DNA of 64,000 nt from Hsuehochloa calcarea (taxonomy: Eukaryota > Streptophyta > Magnoliopsida > Poales > Poaceae). The translations under genes were made by a program, and so were the position numbers. This document shows, in pieces, positions 12,595-25,193 of this stretch. Position 1 is the first letter of the stretch, and each line of letters opens with the position of its first letter. The stretch is taken from contig CM070599.1 in NCBI GenBank assembly GCA_036346395.1, forward strand, positions 29,875,232 through 29,939,231, read 5' to 3'. A model generated the notes under the pieces. The model did no database searches. It worked only from the letters and a program-made list of their open reading frames with translations, and was not told the origin of the DNA.

Positions 12595-13359
12595 TGGCGA
12601 GGATCTAATAATCCTCATTTTATCTATTATCTATAATTCTTATTATGGGTAAATATGATGTCACATAGTCTCGAAGTACCCTTATTTTTATAAGGGAGGC
12701 CTACCAAGTGATTGTAAGATCTTCTACAATCACCCCCATAGTCGTAAGTCTTGCTACGACTACTACCTGGTCGTAAGTCTTTCTACGACTATCACGTGGT
12801 CGTAAGTCTTTCTACGATCACTACATAGTCGTAAGACCTTTTACGACTACTACCTGGTCGTAAGTTCTCCTACGACCAGGTAAACTCGACCACCTTATAA
12901 TCAAACCTACGGTGAGTGGGTCCAATTGATTAAGGAATCGAGCAGTGCCGCACGCACTACTATCCCGCGTAGTAATTGTGCTTAAATACCTCATTATCTT
13001 TGAATGATAATTGCCAGACGGCGTGGAGAAGCCAATGCGCCGGTAATTACTGCCATCACACGCCCATTACTGGCTCAATTAAGGCGCCTCTTCCGCAGGG
13101 CAAAACGGCTACTCCTTCACGACTATATAAGGATGTCAAGGGCGAGTAGAGCAGGGAGAGTTGAATTCTCTGTAAGAGTCTTAGCTTCTGACTCGATCAT
13201 TAAGAATACCACACCACACATGATTAGGGTTATTATTCTCTCCGGAGAAGGCCTGAACCTGTCTAAACATCCCGTGTCAACTACTCTGCGTGATTTCATC
13301 TCTAGGAGACCCCCCGAATCAAATAATCTTTACGTAAGATCGGTTCTAATACACCGACA
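12595..13359 (+). repeat. Right (3') LTR of the Tat-type element
   Basis: Begins TGGCGAGGATC and ends ACACCGACA, then the ATGAT duplication at 13360-13364. It carries the stem-loop array (about 12710-12890) and TATATAA at 13124-13130. It keeps CAG, CTG and CCG sites that are shortened in the left copy. Confidence 0.88.
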
Positions 13360-13364
13360 ATGAT

Positions 13365-16300
13365 CGATCAGGGTGAACGACAAATTCACCCTGAAGGACG
13401 TCGCTCTTGTGGACAAGCTAAGGTACAATCTGCTTTCTGTCTCACAGCTTCTGGATGATGGCTATGAGACTAGATTTAAGAAAAATGCTTGTCGTGTGCT
13501 TGATTCTGCTGGTGAGCTCGTTTTTTGGATTTCTAGAGTTGGTAGAATCTTTGGAGCTGATTGCTCTGAATCTCTTGCTGGAACTCTCAAATGTTTGCTT
13601 GCATCTTCTTCTGATTTTTGCTTTGGCACCGACGGTTGGGGCACATTGGTTTTGATCATCTGACACGAATTAGCAATCTTGATCTCATGAGAGGTTTGTC
13701 CAAACTCAGAGCTGTCAAGGATGCTTTATGTGCGCCTTGTAGGCATGGCAAACAAGTTGCTGCCTCACACCCATAAGTGATTATGGTCATGACTGACGAA
13801 CCGGGACAATTGCTTCATATGGATACTATTGGTCCTGCTAGGGTTCGGTCAGTCGGAGGCAAATTGTACCTTCTTGTCATAGTTGATTATTTTTCGAGAT
13901 ACACTTGGGTGTTCTTTCTTGCTTCGAAGGATGAAGTTTCCTGTCATTATCATGATCTTGTTCTTCGTTTGGCTTCTGTGCTTCCTGGTGCCTTGAGAGC
14001 GATCCGCAGTGATAATGACACGGAGTTCAAAAATGCCTCGTTTGCCTCTTTCTGTGTTGAGCGTGGTATTGAGAATCAGTTCTCTTCTCCACACGTTCCT
14101 CAACAAAATAGCGTGGTGGAATAGAAAAACATGACCTTAGTCGAGATGGCTAGGACGATACTAGATGAGTATAGCACACCGAGGAGGTTTTAGGCCGAAG
14201 CTATTGCTACAGCTTACCATATTACAAATCGTGTCTTCTTGAGACCTTCTTTGGGCAAGACTTCTTATGAGCTTCGGTTTGGTAGAAAACCATATGTTTC
14301 TCATTTTTTGAGTTTTTGGAGCCAAGTGTTTCATTCTAAAGGCAGGAAACCTAGATAAATTTGAATCAAGAACTTATGATAGTTTATTTCTGGGTTATCA
14401 TGCACATTCGAGGGGTTTTCAGGTCTTTAATGTTGAAACTAACATTGTGCAGGAGACATGCAATGTCACTTTTGATAAGACTAGCCCTATAGCTAGATCC
14501 GATATTTCAGGTGATTCACAGGTTACAGAGAGCATCTTTGTGGAGGAATATAAGGATGAAGCTGGTACTTGTGTTCCACCTGCTGCTGTTGAGGCTCTCA
14601 TTCCAGCATAAGAACCTTCTGCGGCTACTTCACCATCATCTGAGGCTCCTGCTGCATCTTTATCATCAGTAGTACCTGCGGAGGTTGAAGAAACGCTATC
14701 ACCCCCGGGTGCTCCACTTCACATTCAGAAGAGTCACCCTCCGGATCAGATCATTGGTCAGCTTTATGAGCGAGTCACTCGCTCTAGGTATCATGATCCG
14801 AGTCACTACTCCCATTCTGCTTTTATTGCCTCTTTTGAACTCCGTGATATATCACATGCTTTATCTGATTCTAGCTGGGTCAATGCCATGCACGAGGAGT
14901 TAGAAAATTTTGAGAGGAACAAGGTCTGGAACCTAGTAGAGCTTCTTAGTGGTCATAATGTGATAGGAACCCGTTGGGTGTTCAAAAATAAACAAAGTCA
15001 GGATGGTTCTGTGGTTAGAAACAAGGTTAGATTGGTAGCTCAGGGTTTTATCCAAGTTGAGGGTTTAGACTTTGATGATACATTTGCTCCTGTTGCTAGA
15101 TTAGAAGCCATTCATATTCTGCTTGCTTTTGCTGCATCTAAGGGTTTTAGGCTGCTTCATATGTATGTCAAGAGTGCTTTTCTGAATGGTTACATAGAGT
15201 AGGAAGTGTATGTTAGGCAACCCCCCGGGTTTTGAAAATCCCAAGTATCCACATCATGTTTTCAAGCTATTCAAAGCCCTGTATGGTCTTAAGCAAGCCC
15301 CAAAGCCTGGTATGATAGACTTAAGACCTTCCTGCTTAAGAATAATTTTGAGATGGGTATGGTGGATAAGACTCTATTCATTCTTAGGCATGTCAATGAC
15401 TTCCTGCTTGTTCAGATTTATGTAGATGATATTATCTTTGGTGGTTCTTCTCATGCTCTTGTTTCCAGTTTTTCTGAGACCATGTCCAGGAAATTTGAGA
15501 TGAGTATGATGGGAGAGCTCAACTACTTTATAGGGCTTCAAATCAAGCAATGCAAGGAATGGATCTTCATCCATCAGACGAAGTACACAAAGGATCTACT
15601 CAAACGCTTCGAGATGGGTGACTGCAAGCCGATCGCCACTCCCATGGCGACTTCGACTGTTTTGGATGAAGATGAGGATGGAGAAGCCGTGGAACAACAC
15701 GAGTACCGCAGCATGATCGGCTCTCTTCTGTACCTGACGGCCCAAGACCGGACATCCACTACACGGTCTGCCTCTGCGCGAAGTTTCAGGCGTCTCCGAG
15801 GACTTCACATCGCCAAGCCGTTAAGCGCATCTTCAGGTACCTTCACTCTACCCTCCAGTATGGCATTTGATATTCCTGCTCTTCTTTTTTGTCCATTCGG
15901 GTGTTTTTTGATTCTGATTTTGTGGGCTGTCGGTTAGATAGGAAGAGTACCTCAGGCACTTGTCACCTCTTAGACACCTCTATTGACTCTTGGGCTTCTA
16001 GGAAGCAGTCTTGTGTTGCACAATCCACCGCAAAAGCTGAGTATGTAGCTGCTGCTAGTTGCTGTAGTCAGATTTTGTGGATGTTGTCCACTCTTAAGGA
16101 CTATGGGTTATCTTTTGCTATTGTTCCTCTTCTATGTGATAACACTTCTGCCATTAATATTGCTAAGAACTCTGTGCAACACTCTAAGACCAAGCACATA
16201 GACATTCACTATCACTTCCTTAGAGACCATGTAGAAAAAGTTGATATTGTGCTACATTTTGTGGAGTCCGAGGCTTAGTTAGTTGATATTCTCACCAAGT

Positions 16301-16371
16301 CTTTAGACCCAACTAGATTTGCCACCTTGAGAAGTGAGTTAGGGGTAATTTACCCCTATGGGTTGGTTTGA
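13365..16371 (+). pseudogene. Sirevirus pol: integrase, RT, RNase H
   Basis: The copia polyprotein resumes here. FTLKDVALVDKLRYNLLSVS and the following block are the gag-pre-integrase region. The HHCC zinc region ends near CAPCRHGKQV (about 13730). The integrase core includes MDTIGPARVRSVGGKLYLL (13819 on) and SDNDTEFKNASF (about 14007). Reverse transcriptase runs from about 14870 (MHEELENFERNKVWNLVE) to 15600, with IYVDDIIFG at 15416-15442. RNase H spans about 15900-16280, with DRKSTSGTCH and CDNTSAINIAKN. The end reads SELGVIYPYGLV then a stop near 16371. Frames break several times, including a stop after QQNSVVE. Integrase before RT makes it Ty1/copia; wording matches Sireviruses. Confidence 0.85.
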
Positions 16372-17764
16372 GGGGGAGTTAGTTCTTTTCTGAACTTTCC
16401 TTGTTCTTCTAATCTTTCTTTGTTCTTTTTTGAACTTGTTGATTTTTTTGAACTTTTTAGGCTTTTAGGTTTTTCTTTCATCCCATTGTATTGTGTTGCA
16501 TTCATATGAAAATCACAAAAAATGCATTGTAATATAAGCCTTACTGCTTATCTTTTAAATTGATGAAGCTTTGCTTATCACCCTATTGAGTTTTAGTATT
16601 ATACTTTTTGCTCAATATCATGTCTAGTTCTTTGACTTGCTAGAATTACCATGCTTTCACATGTGTAGCTAAGTCTTTGCTAAATGAGCTAGAACTTTAA
16701 GATAATTTTAACAAAAAATTATAATTTGTAGATCTTTTAACTAAGTTGCGCAATTAATGATCCTCCTATGACATTGGCCTTGTCAAAATTGCTCTGTTAG
16801 CTCTTGAATCTAGGATTGAACATCTTCTTTGCTTTCTGTTCTTTTGTGAATCAAAAAACTGCTCTTATGCAAAATGAAAAATCAAATTTCAAAATTTGTG
16901 ACAAACTATTCTCATGAGACTGCTTGTCAAAGACATGAACTTGGAGATAGTTTGATGATCCAGACGATCTCATGGGGATTGCTTGTCAAAATTGACATGA
17001 ACCTCAAGATTCGTCGCCCTGATTGAAGCTTAGGAAGAGATTATGGATGACTCATAGTCCAGGATTTTCTTCACTAAGATAGGCCGTTAATTGCCTTGGT
17101 TGAAGCTCAGGAAGAGTTTGTGGATGGCTCCTAGTCCAAGATCTTCTTTACTAAGATGAACCTTTAATCAACATCAATATTCATGGTAAATGAAAAACTG
17201 TTATAAAAAAATGGGTGACGAAGTTCTTCGAGCAAAATGATTCAATTCTAGACTTTGTCTCTAGGATTGTCATTGTTAGTTTCTTGATCTCACATTGACA
17301 TTCTAACATGGCCATTATCACTTTATGATCTCTGTTGATGAACTTGCTAGTTTTGAAGCTTTGCTTAAATTGTTACAATTCATCGCTTTTACTTTGAGCC
17401 TTCTAGCTTAGCTTTGATATATATGTCTTAATATGATCTTACTAGCGCTTTCAGGCTTGATATGTATTGTGTAATTATAGAAATGCTAGCTTGTTTTTTT
17501 GGTAATCTTCAAAGCTTCTTGAGCTAAAATATGCAAAATTCAAAAAAAAAAGTCACTTCATCGCATTTCATGCATGCTCTTTCTTATGCTTCTTTCTCAT
17601 TTCTACATTTATTATCTCTGGATCAGAGGAAGGCGTGATTCCTTGATGACTCCATTGTCAAAGGGGGAGAAGAAGAAGCAAAAATATTAAAAGGGGAGCT
17701 ATTAGGAGAAAATAGAGAAAATAATTTTTTTTTTGAAAAAAATGATGATCAAAATAAGGGGGAG
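16370..17764 (+). other. Repeated polypurine-tract-like motifs in the Sirevirus 3' region
   Basis: G-rich purine blocks recur after pol: AGGGGGAG at 16371, AAGGGGGAGA at 17661, AAGGGGAG at 17691, and AAGGGGGAG at 17756-17764. A further one, CAAGGGGGAGAT, lies at 27344-27355 just before the 3' LTR. Multiple polypurine tracts before the 3' LTR are a known mark of Sireviruses. Confidence 0.65.
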
Positions 17765-18075
17765 CTTGTAATTTGCATTCTTATGATCTTATTGCCATTT
17801 CTGAACTTGAATTGCAATTATTGGAGCCTCACAATGATTAAAAGTCAATTTGAACAATTGTTCTTTCATATGGACTTTAGTGAGATTTTTTTACCCTTCT
17901 TTGGAAATTGAAGCTTTATTGTTTTCTTTTTAACTTATCTCGCTTGTCTACACTAATCTAAAGCCAACTTGGTCAATTACATTGCTTTCTCTTGCTCATA
18001 GACCAAGTTGTGCCTTTATGCGAAAACGACGAGTAATTTTACTTTTCAAACCTTAAACTTACCTTTTTGAGAAAC
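16382..18075 (+). other. Sirevirus 3' untranslated region
   Basis: AT-rich sequence with no convincing reading frame. Some Sireviruses carry an env-like gene here; none is recognisable. Apart from the purine blocks it holds two related sentences near 17020-17075 and 17095-17160 (both with TTGAAGCT..GGAAGAG and GGATGGCTC-like blocks), suggesting an old local duplication. Confidence 0.5.
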
Positions 18076-20205
18076 TGTAACACCCTGACTATAAGGAAGT
18101 CAAGATGTCACCTACAATCTCTACTCTTCAAATGAATAACATCAAGTAGCATAACAAATGAAGCGATTATTGTGAATATATGAAAACAAGCATTCATCCT
18201 CAAGTCTTAATCAACGAAATGGAAGTAAACAGTTCAGCAATAGATGGTAAACACGGCCATGTTGGCTTAATACAAAGCAACTCAAATCATAAATAAAGAC
18301 ATTAAAAGTCCTCAAGTTGTTTGATATAATATAGTGAGTGCATCGTGATGAACTACCCTCCACAAGATCATTCCTCCTTGTCATTTACCTAAATAAGACA
18401 ATAAAGCAAGAATGAGCCAAAGACTCAGCAAGCAACTGTATGTAACAATCAAGCATACATTGCGCAATATATCACAAACATAATTTGAACCACTACTGGA
18501 AACGAATTTATGAATGGATGAAGTGGAATGGTGCATTGAAGGAAATGGACATAATGCAGCATATACCGGTATAGCGAGTGAAGCACCCGTCGGTGTTCAC
18601 TTAAAGTATTCGTATGAAGAACGTTTCATACGACTGTCCAACGTGGCCCACATTGGAATGGTGGACTCACGTAGCGTGGCCCACATTGGAATGGTGGACT
18701 CACGTACCCATCTTGGAATTGATGGGATTTCAAATGCCCATACTGGAATTGATGGGTCTTACCAAAATAATGAATGCATGTCATGATGATCACATGTCAA
18801 TATTGAATAGTAATCATAAATGAAAAGAACACATGGTATTCATCTACAATTACGAACAAATGTAAACATTCATTCACACATCATACATGACATCAAATAT
18901 TGAATACAAATTACTTATTCTGCCACACAGCAACGGGTTGGGAGGTAATTGAGATACCCCACCACTCACCGCTTCACCGCCTACAATATAAAATAATGGA
19001 AATGAGGACAAGCGAGTATGAAAATGCTACACGTGTCCTCCCTCAATCTCTAACCAAACTAACCAAATAAAAGTTCAATTTGATCAATCTACCCAACCAT
19101 TTCAATTAACCCCAATCTGGCAGTTTTACTAGAAAATTCACCAATAAAAAACCGTAAGTCCAAAAGACCTGAAACCAGTGCTCAAATTTTCTTAACTTAA
19201 CAGGCTACAAAACTCTAGTTGATGGTAAACTCTAATTCGGCCATTACAGAGGTCTAACCATCCATTGAAAAACTACAACTGCAGTCTGCCCAGAAATCTG
19301 AACAGCCCTAAAGAAAATGTTATAACTTTTAAACCACTGATCCAAATAAAGTGATTTTTATCAGCCTGGAAACATGGTGAAATTATCTTCAAAAACCTAG
19401 TTGGGTGGCCGACCTGATTCTGACTCTAACTAGATCAAAACCTAGGTGCAACCGACTATACCCATCAGTTCTGACAGACAGACCAGCGCGTAGTAAAACA
19501 GCCATAACTTTTAATCTACTGGGTGAAAATTCGTGATCTAGGTGCCAAAAGAAAGCTAATGAAATAAGGAACAAAACTCTAGAAGGCGAAATCATCCAAT
19601 TCTGCCTCTAAGACACCCAAAACCGAGTTGCAACATACTGTACAGAACCGATCTACTAACAGAGATTACGCAATACTATCAAAAACATGGAATCGACAAC
19701 TCTAACGCAATCAAACAGCGATGGGGTCTCTCGTTACCCTTGTAGACCCAAGAACGATGAGGAACAACTTCCCAAAGCCTTCCCTCTCCTTCTTTGGCCA
19801 GCTCCAACTCCACGAACCCGATTGGAATGAAATCGCCCGGCGGAGGAAGAACCGAAGAGGAACACTTGGAAGACGGGGGGTGCAGCTCCGGGGATCTCCA
19901 ATGGCAGCCACCAAAGGAGAGGGAGGCGCCTAGGAGGAGGGGAGGAAGAGAGGGGGCGGCACAAGGGGGAGGAGAGGCGGCTTGGGGGAAAAGGGGAGGA
20001 ATAGGGTTTGGGGGAGAAAGGGTGCTCCCCTTTGGCCGCCCCTAGGTGGGGTGGCCGGCCCACTAATGGGCCTCTGGTCGCGACTGCGCCCGGGTTGCTG
20101 ATATTAACGAATACCCCCCCGACGAATGGAATTTTCCGCTGAAAACAATTTCTTTCGCTCTCTCCGACCTCTTTCTTTCTACCGATCCATTTCCAGAGTG
20201 TTACA
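18076..20205 (-). repeat. Left LTR of the Tekay-type element (3' LTR in element sense)
   Basis: Matches 25194-27323 along its length. Both carry an AT-rich part, a block of local repeats, and a GC-rich end (about 19790-20090). Differences concentrate at CAG, CTG and CCGG sites. A stretch of about 110 codons open on the minus strand at 19734-20063 is repeated in the other LTR and shows no known domain. Confidence 0.9.
18642..18760 (+). repeat. Short tandem repeats inside the Tekay-type LTR
   Basis: A 33-base unit, GTGGCCCACATTGGAATGG then TGGACTCACGT, occurs twice, followed by two units of CCCAT-CTTGGAATTGATGGG type about 30 bases apart. The right LTR repeats the same arrangement near 25757-25880. 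Confidence 0.8.
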
Positions 20206-20222
20206 GTCTACCCCCCTTAACA
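20206..20222 (-). other. Polypurine tract of the Tekay-type element
   Basis: The minus strand reads TGTTAAGGGGGGTAGAC directly before the TGTAACAC start of the left LTR in element sense. This is the expected polypurine position. Confidence 0.7.
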
Positions 20223-20305
20223 GGATTCGACCTCGAATCTAATCAACGATCCAACGGAAAGAAATAAATACTAGAAATACAACTTAAACAATTTACCTTA
20301 AACGA

Positions 20306-20440
20306 ACAGGTCGGGGTATTGCTCTCTCATGCGGGACTCCAACTCCCAAGTGGCCTCTCTCTCAGTCTGATGCGACCAAAGAACTTTGACATACTTGTGG
20401 TCTTATTCTCGTAACTGCTCGATTCTTCCAATACCTTCAC
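20306..20440 (-). pseudogene. Chromodomain at the C-terminus of Tekay-type pol
   Basis: The minus strand reads KYVKVLWSHQTEREATWELE followed by SRMREQYPDLF. The V-L-W, EATWE and YPDLF pattern is the chromodomain of plant chromoviruses, which binds chromatin marks and can guide integration. The linking segment from the integrase tail (LTFESRREGIGRIEQLRE) is separated by a stop, so the frame is broken once as read. Confidence 0.75.
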
Positions 20441-23400
20441 GCCGGGACTCGAAGGTAAGGTCTTGCCTGACAATCAAAGGCTCCAAAGGGATGACATGAT
20501 TTGGGTCTCCCAGAAACTTTCTAAGCATCGAAACATGGAACACGTTGTGAACCCCACTCATAGAATCAGGAAGGTCCAAACGATAAGCTAGCTTCCCAAT
20601 TCGTGCCACGATTGGGAAGGGTCTAACATACCTTGGACTAAGCTTTCCTTTGGTGCCGAAACGCACTACGCCTTTAGATGGCGATACTCTCAACAGAACT
20701 TCTGCTCCCACCTCAATTCCAAATCTCGCCTTCGACATCAACAGTAGCTCTTACATCGGCTCAGGCGACCAACAAATTCGCCTAACCTCGCCACTCTAGC
20801 CATCGTCACTGAACCCGGTCGGACCCAAGATCGCCCGCTCTCCAACCTCATCCCAAAGACAACGGGACTGCACTTACGCCCATAGAGAACCTCGTATGGA
20901 GCGGCTCGAATACTGGAATGATAACTGTTGTTATAAGCAAACTCTGCCAAGGCTAAATGCTCTTCCCAATTACCTTTCCGGGATAAAACACAACACCGAG
21001 CATGTCTTCTAAAGTCCAATGGTGCGCTCGATCGCCCATCCGTCTGGGATGAAAGGTCGTGCTAAGACGGAGTTGTGTGCCCAATGCACTCGCAAACTTT
21101 CCCGAATTTGGAAACGAACTTGGCGTCTCGGTCGAAACAATGGTCTTTGGCACTCCGTGCAAACGCACAATTTCTCGTACATAAAGAGGAGCCAAATCGC
21201 TGTCAATTGGTTGTACGAATAGGAATGAAATGTGCGGACTTCATGAACCGGTCCACAATTACCCAAATAGCATCCTTTCTCGCCGAAAGCGAGGTAAACC
21301 AACCACAAAATCCATAGATATATCGTCCCATGGCCAAACCGGTACCTCCAAGGGTTGCAATGATCCTGCTGGTCGCTTGTGCTCACCTTGACCACCGGGC
21401 ACACCCCACATGAAGCCACATCTCGTGCGATATCAATTTTCATCCGCTTCCACCGAAACTTTTCTTTAAATCTTTGTACATCTTGGTCTCCCCAGGATGT
21501 ACGGTATAAGGAGTACGATGAGCCTCTTTCAAAATCTCCAATTTAACCTGAGACTCCTGTGGCACACAAAGGCGCCCTTTAAATCGCAAAGAATCAAATT
21601 TGTCTACACCGGTGACCTCGCTTGCCCTCGGTATAACGCTTCCTTACTCGTTGGAACATCCGATCTTCTTTGTTGTGCTACTACGCACCGATCCGGAAGG
21701 GTGACTCTAAAATCAATCGAAGTCTCGATGCATGCGGTACCATAAGCGTAAAGAAATATCCATACGCCAAAATCAGCAATAAGACAATCGAGGATAGGAG
21801 GTGTCGCCTTGCGACTCAAGGCATCGGCTACAACATTAGCCTTGCCGGGATGGTACTGAATAGTAAGATCATAGTCCTTGATCAACTCTAGCCATCTCCT
21901 CTGTCTCAAGTTCAAGTCCTTCTGGGTAAAGATGTATTTCAGGCTCTTGTGGTCAGTGAACACATCACAAGATTCGCCATACAAATAATGACGCCAGATC
22001 TTCAAAGCATGAATCACCGCACAAGCTCTAGATCATGGGTGGGATAATTACATTCATGCTTCTTGGTGCCTCGATGCATAGGCAATCACTTTACCATCTC
22101 GCATGAGTACACAACCAAGTCCAACTATGGACGATCTCGAATAGATAGTGAATCTCTTCCTGTGCTCGTGAAGAGTAAGAATTGGAGCAATCACTAATCT
22201 ATCTTTCAAAGAGCAAAATCGCGCCATAAGCGTCGGACCATGGAACCTAACACCTTCTCGTGTCAATCGACATCGGTTTAGCAATGGTTGAAAAACCCTC
22301 CACAAAACGCGGTAATAGCCACTAAACCCGTAAAACTCCTTACTTCTTTAACATTGGTTGGTCTCTTCCACTCAACCACTGTCGAAATCTTACTAGGATC
22401 AATCAAATACCATTCTGATTAATAACATGACCCAAAAATCCAACTTCAGAAATCCAGAACTCACATTTCTTCAGCTTGGCATAGAATTGATTCTCTCTTA
22501 AAGTTTCAAGTACCAACCGCAAATGGTGGGTGTGATCCTCCTCTGTCTTGGAATAAATCAAGATATCATCTATGAATACCACAACGAAATCATCAAGGTA
22601 TTGATGCAGCATACTGTTCATGGCTTCCATGAAAACTGCCGGAGCATTCGTTAGTCCAAAAGACATAACTTTATACTCATAATGACCATACCTCGTAGAG
22701 AAAGCCGTTTTCTCAATATCCTGCTCACGAACTCGAATCTGATTATAACCCGACTGGAGATCAATCTTAGAAAATATCTTAGCTCCTTTCAACTGGTCGA
22801 AAAGGTCATCAATGCGAGGCAAAGGATATTTGTTCTTCACCGTCGCCTGATTAAGCGCCCGATAATCTATGCACATACGCCAGCTGCCATCTTTCTTCTT
22901 AATAAAGAGAACAGCGCTCCCAAGGCGTAAACACTCATTGAATCATACCTTTGGACAACAAGTCGTCCAATTGTTTCTTCAATTCTTCCTGAAATGGCCG
23001 AGCCAAACGGTAAGGAGACTTGGACAACGGCCGAGTTCCCGGAACAAGATCAATCCGGAACTCCACTTTCCTCACCGGAGGCATTCCAGGAAGTTCTATA
23101 GGAAAGACATCGGAAAACTCCTTCACAATCGAATCTCCTCAATACGCCGTGCATAGAATCGTCTTTTCATTGAGGGAGCAAAGTAATCCGATGGTCGATG
23201 CACGACGGCTAGGAATAGATTAGCCGATACAAATATTGAATCGACGGTGCGCGCCTCGAATACCGTTCTTCACGGAAGGAGCTAGCAAGGTCACCGCCTT
23301 CCGTAAACAACAAATATTGGCACGGTATTGGAATAACCACCATACCGAGGATAACATCGAATGGTGCCAATTGAATAACCATAAGATTCGCATGAAAACC

Positions 23401-23650
23401 TCATCATCTATCGTAATAGAACAACCGGATGAGACGGTAGAGCTAGAAATAAGTCCTCCGGGAGCCGACTACCACCGACTCGTAAATAAGTCAAAACTCA
23501 AACCCACTTTTCTAACAAACTCCAAAGACACGAACGAGTAAGTAGCCCCGAATCAAACAAAGACAAAGGCATCATGCGAATCAACAAGTAAAGTACTGTC
23601 ACCACATCGGGACGCCCCAAGGTCTCGAGGGTGGGCATGGCGTAAACCCC
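20440..23650 (-). pseudogene. Tekay-type pol: protease, RT, RNase H, integrase
   Basis: In element order on the - strand: protease near 23480-23650, with FDSG at about 23548. Reverse transcriptase about 22403-23130, with KSPYRLARPFQEELKKQLDD, then MCIDYRALNQATVKNKYPLP, and the active site VVFIDDILIYSK near 22560-22590. RNase H about 21604-22305, with FTDHKSLKYIFTQKDLNLRQ and YHPGKANVVADALSRK. Integrase about 20740-21560, ending before the domain with GTKGKLSPRYVRPFP and YRLDLPDSM (about 20570-20680). The longest intact piece is 157 codons. Small indels break the frame between domains. Confidence 0.85.
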
Positions 23651-23879
23651 GATGCATGCAGGTAAGACGCGCACCAACACTCTGCGTCGGAAAGTCTGAA
23701 AATTACATTGGAGGAACAAACGCGGAGGTGCGGATGGTGCGGGATTCAATAGAACCTGCAGAGGCGCCGAGTAAAAGCTGCAGTGGACCCCATTTGGAGG
23801 GTACTTGTGGTGCAGAGGCCGCCGTCGAGTCTGAATCGAACCTCTGTGGAAGCCGGAGGAAGAAGGCTGCTGAACGGCT

Positions 23880-25016
23880 TCCCATTTGATGATACTATTT
23901 GGATTTTGCTTGCACATCGAGGACTTGTGGCCCTCTCGACCACATCTTGGCATGTTCCTTGAAGGAACATTCAAGCTCGATGCTCGTCACCACACCGAAA
24001 CACTTCATGCCCTGACCTGGAACAGGACGCAACTGTGGGGCGAAAGATGAAGAACGTGGCGCCAAGAAGAAGATCGCCATTCTTGAGCAGGGACGGGCGG
24101 TTGGTTCTTGTGAAACCTCTTAGCAATGGGTGTTGAAAAGACCCACCACCTCCCGAAACTCCGCTTCTGGCCACTGCCAGATCCACCAGTAGCAACAGAA
24201 CCACCAGCAACATGCCCTTGCGATGAAGGAGCTCTTTCCAACTCCATCCCTCTAGCCTGCTCAACCACCGAGCTAAAGTCACGTAAACCTGTTGCTCTTA
24301 ATCTGGCGATACTCTGATTGAGGCCCCGCCGAACCTCTTAGCCTTCTCTTTATCATCACTTGCCACGGTGGGACAAAGCGCACAGCATTGTTAAATCCGC
24401 CTCATACTCAGATACCGACATTTTTCCTTGCACATAGGTCAGGAGGGATTGCTCCATCTTCTCGATGAAGGAGTCAGGATAAAACTGTGTCCTGAACCTC
24501 TCCACAAAAACCTCCCAAGTAACAAGACTCGAGTGGAGTCCCGAAGCGGGACCCTTCCCACCAGATGTCGGCGGCCCTTCCTTGGTGAAAGGTTACAAAT
24601 CGCGCTTCTGCGCGGATGCCACTCTAAGGCTCCAAATCGACGCTCCATGTACCTCAACCATCCGCGGCTGAACCGGTGTACTGCCCGTCAAAAGTGTCCA
24701 GACGGCGACATCCACTCACGGAGGCTCATCCTAGCCTCGGGTGGAACAAAGAAGAAGAATGTGTTCCGCCACCGGCAAAGGCGGCCGCAGGAATGGCCGC
24801 CGCAATTGTTGGCGGAGTTGTTGATTCTCCCTTAATAAGGTGCGAATGAGATCACGGTTGCGGCGGTGGCTCAAGAACCGAGGCGCGGTGAGGCAATCTC
24901 CTCGAGATCAAAGACCACCAACCCTCGAGGCGAAGACGATGTAGTCACGGACCGCGGCCACGACCACCATTACGGGTCGGTGGGCGACCACGACCACTAC
25001 CTCTACCTCTAGCCAT
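23880..25016 (-). pseudogene. Tekay-type gag, frame-broken
   Basis: The ATG at 25016 opens MARGRGSGRGRPPTRNGGRG, a glycine-arginine-rich start typical of Del/Tekay gag. The frame then stops and pieces continue in other frames. Near the far end (23900-24005) are zinc-knuckle cysteines: CFRCG near 24000 and CGREGHKSSMC near 23925-23955. The gag protein would form the particle and bind RNA. Function as read is lost. Confidence 0.7.
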
Positions 25017-25175
25017 CTATGAACAACACAATGTAAAGAAAATCAAATACATAGCTCAACGAATCGATAATCAAATTAATTGGGACAAAACCAAGCAATT
25101 GCGGAAAAACAATGGTTTACCCAACCCTTCCTATTGTGCACAAGGTGTCATTTTAATATTATTACCACGGACCAA

Positions 25176-25193
25176 GCCCGCTCGATACCAATC
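25176..25193 (-). other. Primer-binding site of the Tekay-type element
   Basis: The minus strand reads TGGTATCGAGCGGGC just inside the right LTR. This matches the initiator methionine tRNA site TGGTATCAGAGC with the A of CAG missing, one of many such CHG-site losses here. Confidence 0.7.

Larger units (their letters stand above)
132..13359 (+). mobile_element. Complete Ty3/gypsy Tat-type element nested in the Sirevirus
   Basis: A 13.2-kb LTR retrotransposon with two LTRs of about 760 bp, a primer-binding site starting TGGCGCC, gag and pol on the + strand, a long antisense reading region downstream of pol, and a purine-rich tract before the right LTR. Order protease-RT-RNase H-integrase makes it Ty3/gypsy. 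The large size and the antisense gene downstream of pol resemble the Tat lineage of grasses (Grande and RIRE2 are the elements it recalls). It interrupts a Sirevirus protease and is flanked by ATGAT. The coding frames are broken many times by small indels. Confidence 0.85.

Noticed and set aside
19734..20063. Open frame of 109 codons on the minus strand in the Tekay-type LTR
   Set aside because: It is repeated in the other LTR, is a low-complexity proline/serine/arginine-rich shadow of GC-rich DNA, and has no known domain.
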